A DNA stretch of 64,000 bases, from the NCBI GenBank assembly GCA_947462335.1, contig OX381710.1:62925303-62989302 (forward strand), read 5' to 3'. Position numbers and translations under genes: made by a program. The notes under the pieces are model-generated. The model saw only the letters and a program-made list of their open reading frames with translations, was not told the origin of the DNA and searched no databases. Shown piece by piece: positions 62,221 through 64,000 of this stretch. This DNA is from Harmothoe impar (lineage: Eukaryota; Annelida; Polychaeta; Phyllodocida; Polynoidae). How positions within the stretch are numbered: the first letter of the stretch is position 1; each line of letters opens with the position of its first letter.

Positions 62221-62355
62221 TGATGTAATTAATTATACTACGATAAAAATTTATGTTCATATACGAACACATGAGCTGGAATATTATTAAAACATTCCCT
62301 AGGCTAATGTAATATTTCAGGATAAATAAAAGAATTTTCAACTTCAACTTCAACT
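62221..62355 (+). mobile_element. 135-bp retrotransposon 3' end inserted in a monomer
   Basis: AT-rich non-satellite sequence interrupts the monomer starting at 62075. Satellite stops at CATGGCCAA and resumes at TCGGGCACTGCC, with about 7 bp of monomer (GCTGTGC) missing. The insert ends with AATAAA and (TTCAAC)3 at 62337-62354, a 3' microsatellite tail of the kind known for some non-LTR retrotransposons and the SINEs they mobilise. The 5' end is truncated and no target duplication is evident. Confidence 0.65.
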
Positions 62356-64000
62356 TCGGGCACTGCCACCTGGAGGTGGAAGTACAATGGCTAACGTGTG
62401 CACAGTGGCAGCCAAAGGACAGAGCAGAGCCCTGGAAGCCATGGCCTTCGGGAGCTCTCTGGTTCTCACATCCTTATGTGGAAACTGAAACACCACAGGA
62501 AAGGTGTCCCATGCTTTAGGCCAAACAGCAACTCTTTATTCAGTTTCCAAAATACTTCTAGATCATCAAAACCCATACATGCATTGAGGAAACACCTCAT
62601 GTTATAATCTAGGATTGAGAAGACAATCTTCAAATGTGATGCAAAGTGCAACCAGAGTGCCATAATGTGGCTGCATGTCTCAGAAACTGCTAGTGGTGGC
62701 ATCTGGTGTCAAAACCATGTACTAGAGGATCATTCAGATGCAGAGGTTAACAGAGGTATTTGGTGTCCGTGGGATGGAGCTAAACAGCAGTGGGGGTATA
62801 GAGATGTGGGGATTCGGTGGAAATCTTGGTAAGGCAGAGGTAACGCTGGAGCAGGACCTGCCCATGAAAATAGCACATGGCCAAGCTGTGCTCAGGCACT
62901 GCCACCTGGAGGCAGAATTAAAATGGCCAACATGTGCACAGTGGCAGCCAAAGGACAGAGCAGAGCCCTGGAAGCCATGGCCTTCGGGAGCCCTCTGGTT
63001 CTCACATCCTTATGTGGAAACTGAAACACCACAAGAAAGGTGTCCCATGCTTGAGGCCCAACAGCAACTCTTTATTCAGTTTCCAAAACACTTCTAGATC
63101 ATCAAAACCCATACATGCATTGAGGAAACACCTCATGTTATAATCTAGGATTGAGAAGACAATCTTCAAACGTGATAAAACGTGCAACCGGAGTGCCATA
63201 ATGTGGCTGCATGTCTCAGAAACTGCTAGTGGTGGCATCTGGTGTCAAAACCATGTATTAGAGGATCATTCAGATGCAGAGGTTAACGGAGGAATTTGGT
63301 GTCCAAGGGATAAAGCTCAACAGCAGCAGGGGTATGGAGATATGGGGATTCGGTGGAAATCTCGGTACGGCAGAGGTAACGCTGAAGCAGCGCCTGCTCG
63401 TGAAAATAGCACATGGTGCAGCTGTGCTCGGGCACTGCCACCTGGAGGTGGAATTACAATGGCCAACATGTGCACAGTGGCAGCCAAAGGACAGAGCAGA
63501 GCCCTGGAAGCCATGGCCTTCGGGAGCTCTCTGGTTCTCACATCCTTATGTGGAAACTGATACACCACAAGAAAGGTGTCCCATGCTTTAGGCCCACCAG
63601 CAACTCTTTATTCAGTTTCCAAAACACTTCTAGATCATCAGAGCCCATACATGCATTCAGGACACACCTCATGTTATAATCTAGGATTGAGAAGACAATC
63701 TTCAAACGTGATAAAACGTGCAACCAGAGTGCCATAATGTGGCTGCATGTCTCAGAAACTGCTAGTGGTGGCATCTGGTGCCAAAACCACGTACTAGAGG
63801 ATCATTCAGATGCAGAGGTTAACGGAGGAATTTGGTGTCCGGGGGATGGAGCTTGACAGCAGTGGGGGTATAGAGATGTGGGGATTCGGTGGAAATCTTG
63901 GTACTGCAGAGGTAACGCTGGAGCAGGACCTGCCAATGAAAATAGCACATGGCCAAGCTGTGCTCCGGCACTGCCACCTGGAGGAGGAAGTACAATGGCC
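62356..64000 (+). repeat. 536-bp satellite array, last segment, runs off the window
   Basis: Starts at 62738, 63274 and 63810/63811. The middle one is consensus-like (with GTCCAAGGGATAAAGC) and the outer ones belong to the diverged subfamily. The array continues past 64000, so its true length is unknown. Confidence 0.97.

Noticed and set aside
13382..63679. Hundreds of short open frames, several per satellite monomer, some up to 164 codons
   Set aside because: They overlap each other on both strands, repeat with the 536-bp period, change amino acids freely between copies and match no known domain. They are by-products of a stop-poor satellite monomer.
13076..64000. CRISPR-like or direct-repeat/spacer array
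   Set aside because: Repeats are contiguous 536-bp units with no unique spacers, in a eukaryotic context.

Overview
This is eukaryotic nuclear DNA. No bacterial-style gene, operon or ribosome binding site is visible, and no complete protein-coding gene can be supported. The window shows non-LTR retrotransposon remains, miniature inverted-repeat elements with TTAA or TA ends, tRNA-like SINE heads, a minisatellite, long homopolymer G/C runs and a very large satellite array. The texture fits a marine invertebrate; a lancelet-like genome is my leading guess, held with low confidence because no diagnostic gene is present.

Layout. Positions 1-13075 are non-repetitive flank. They hold a C-rich short tandem repeat, a strong CTCF-like site (155-171), a decayed reverse-transcriptase fragment on the minus strand (891-1850), four consecutive palindromes followed by a YY1-like motif (2355-2492), two candidate exons on the minus strand (3378-3641 and 3776-3821), a G-quadruplex-prone tract (4443-4590), a TTAA-ended foldback element (5246-5487), a 48-bp minisatellite (7343-8128), a foldback (9184-9296) and a TA-flanked MITE (10284-10421).

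From 13076 to the right edge the window is one satellite array of a 536-bp monomer, about 91 copies, all in the same orientation and cut off by the window end. The array has higher-order structure that changes along its length: a 5-mer of 2681 bp (13455-22033), a two-copy 5-mer of 2680 bp (24175-29534), a larger duplicated segment marked by an 81-bp internal duplication (30071-40422), another 5-mer of 2681 bp with different members (40959-50610), a 4-mer of 2146 bp (about 51148-55977) and a dimer of 1073 bp (59393-61538). Diverged monomers sit at the left edge and in the last 6 kb.

The array is interrupted twice: by a 1.8-kb element (56122-57922) flanked by a 7-bp duplication ACATGGC, and by a 135-bp retrotransposon 3' end (62221-62355). 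Both interruptions and the left array edge fall in the same ~16-bp stretch of the monomer.

The hundreds of short open frames in the array are overlapping by-products of one homogenised DNA sequence and are not annotated as genes. The parts of this window do not form a pathway; what is of interest is the organisation and evolution of the satellite and the unusual palindromic structures.
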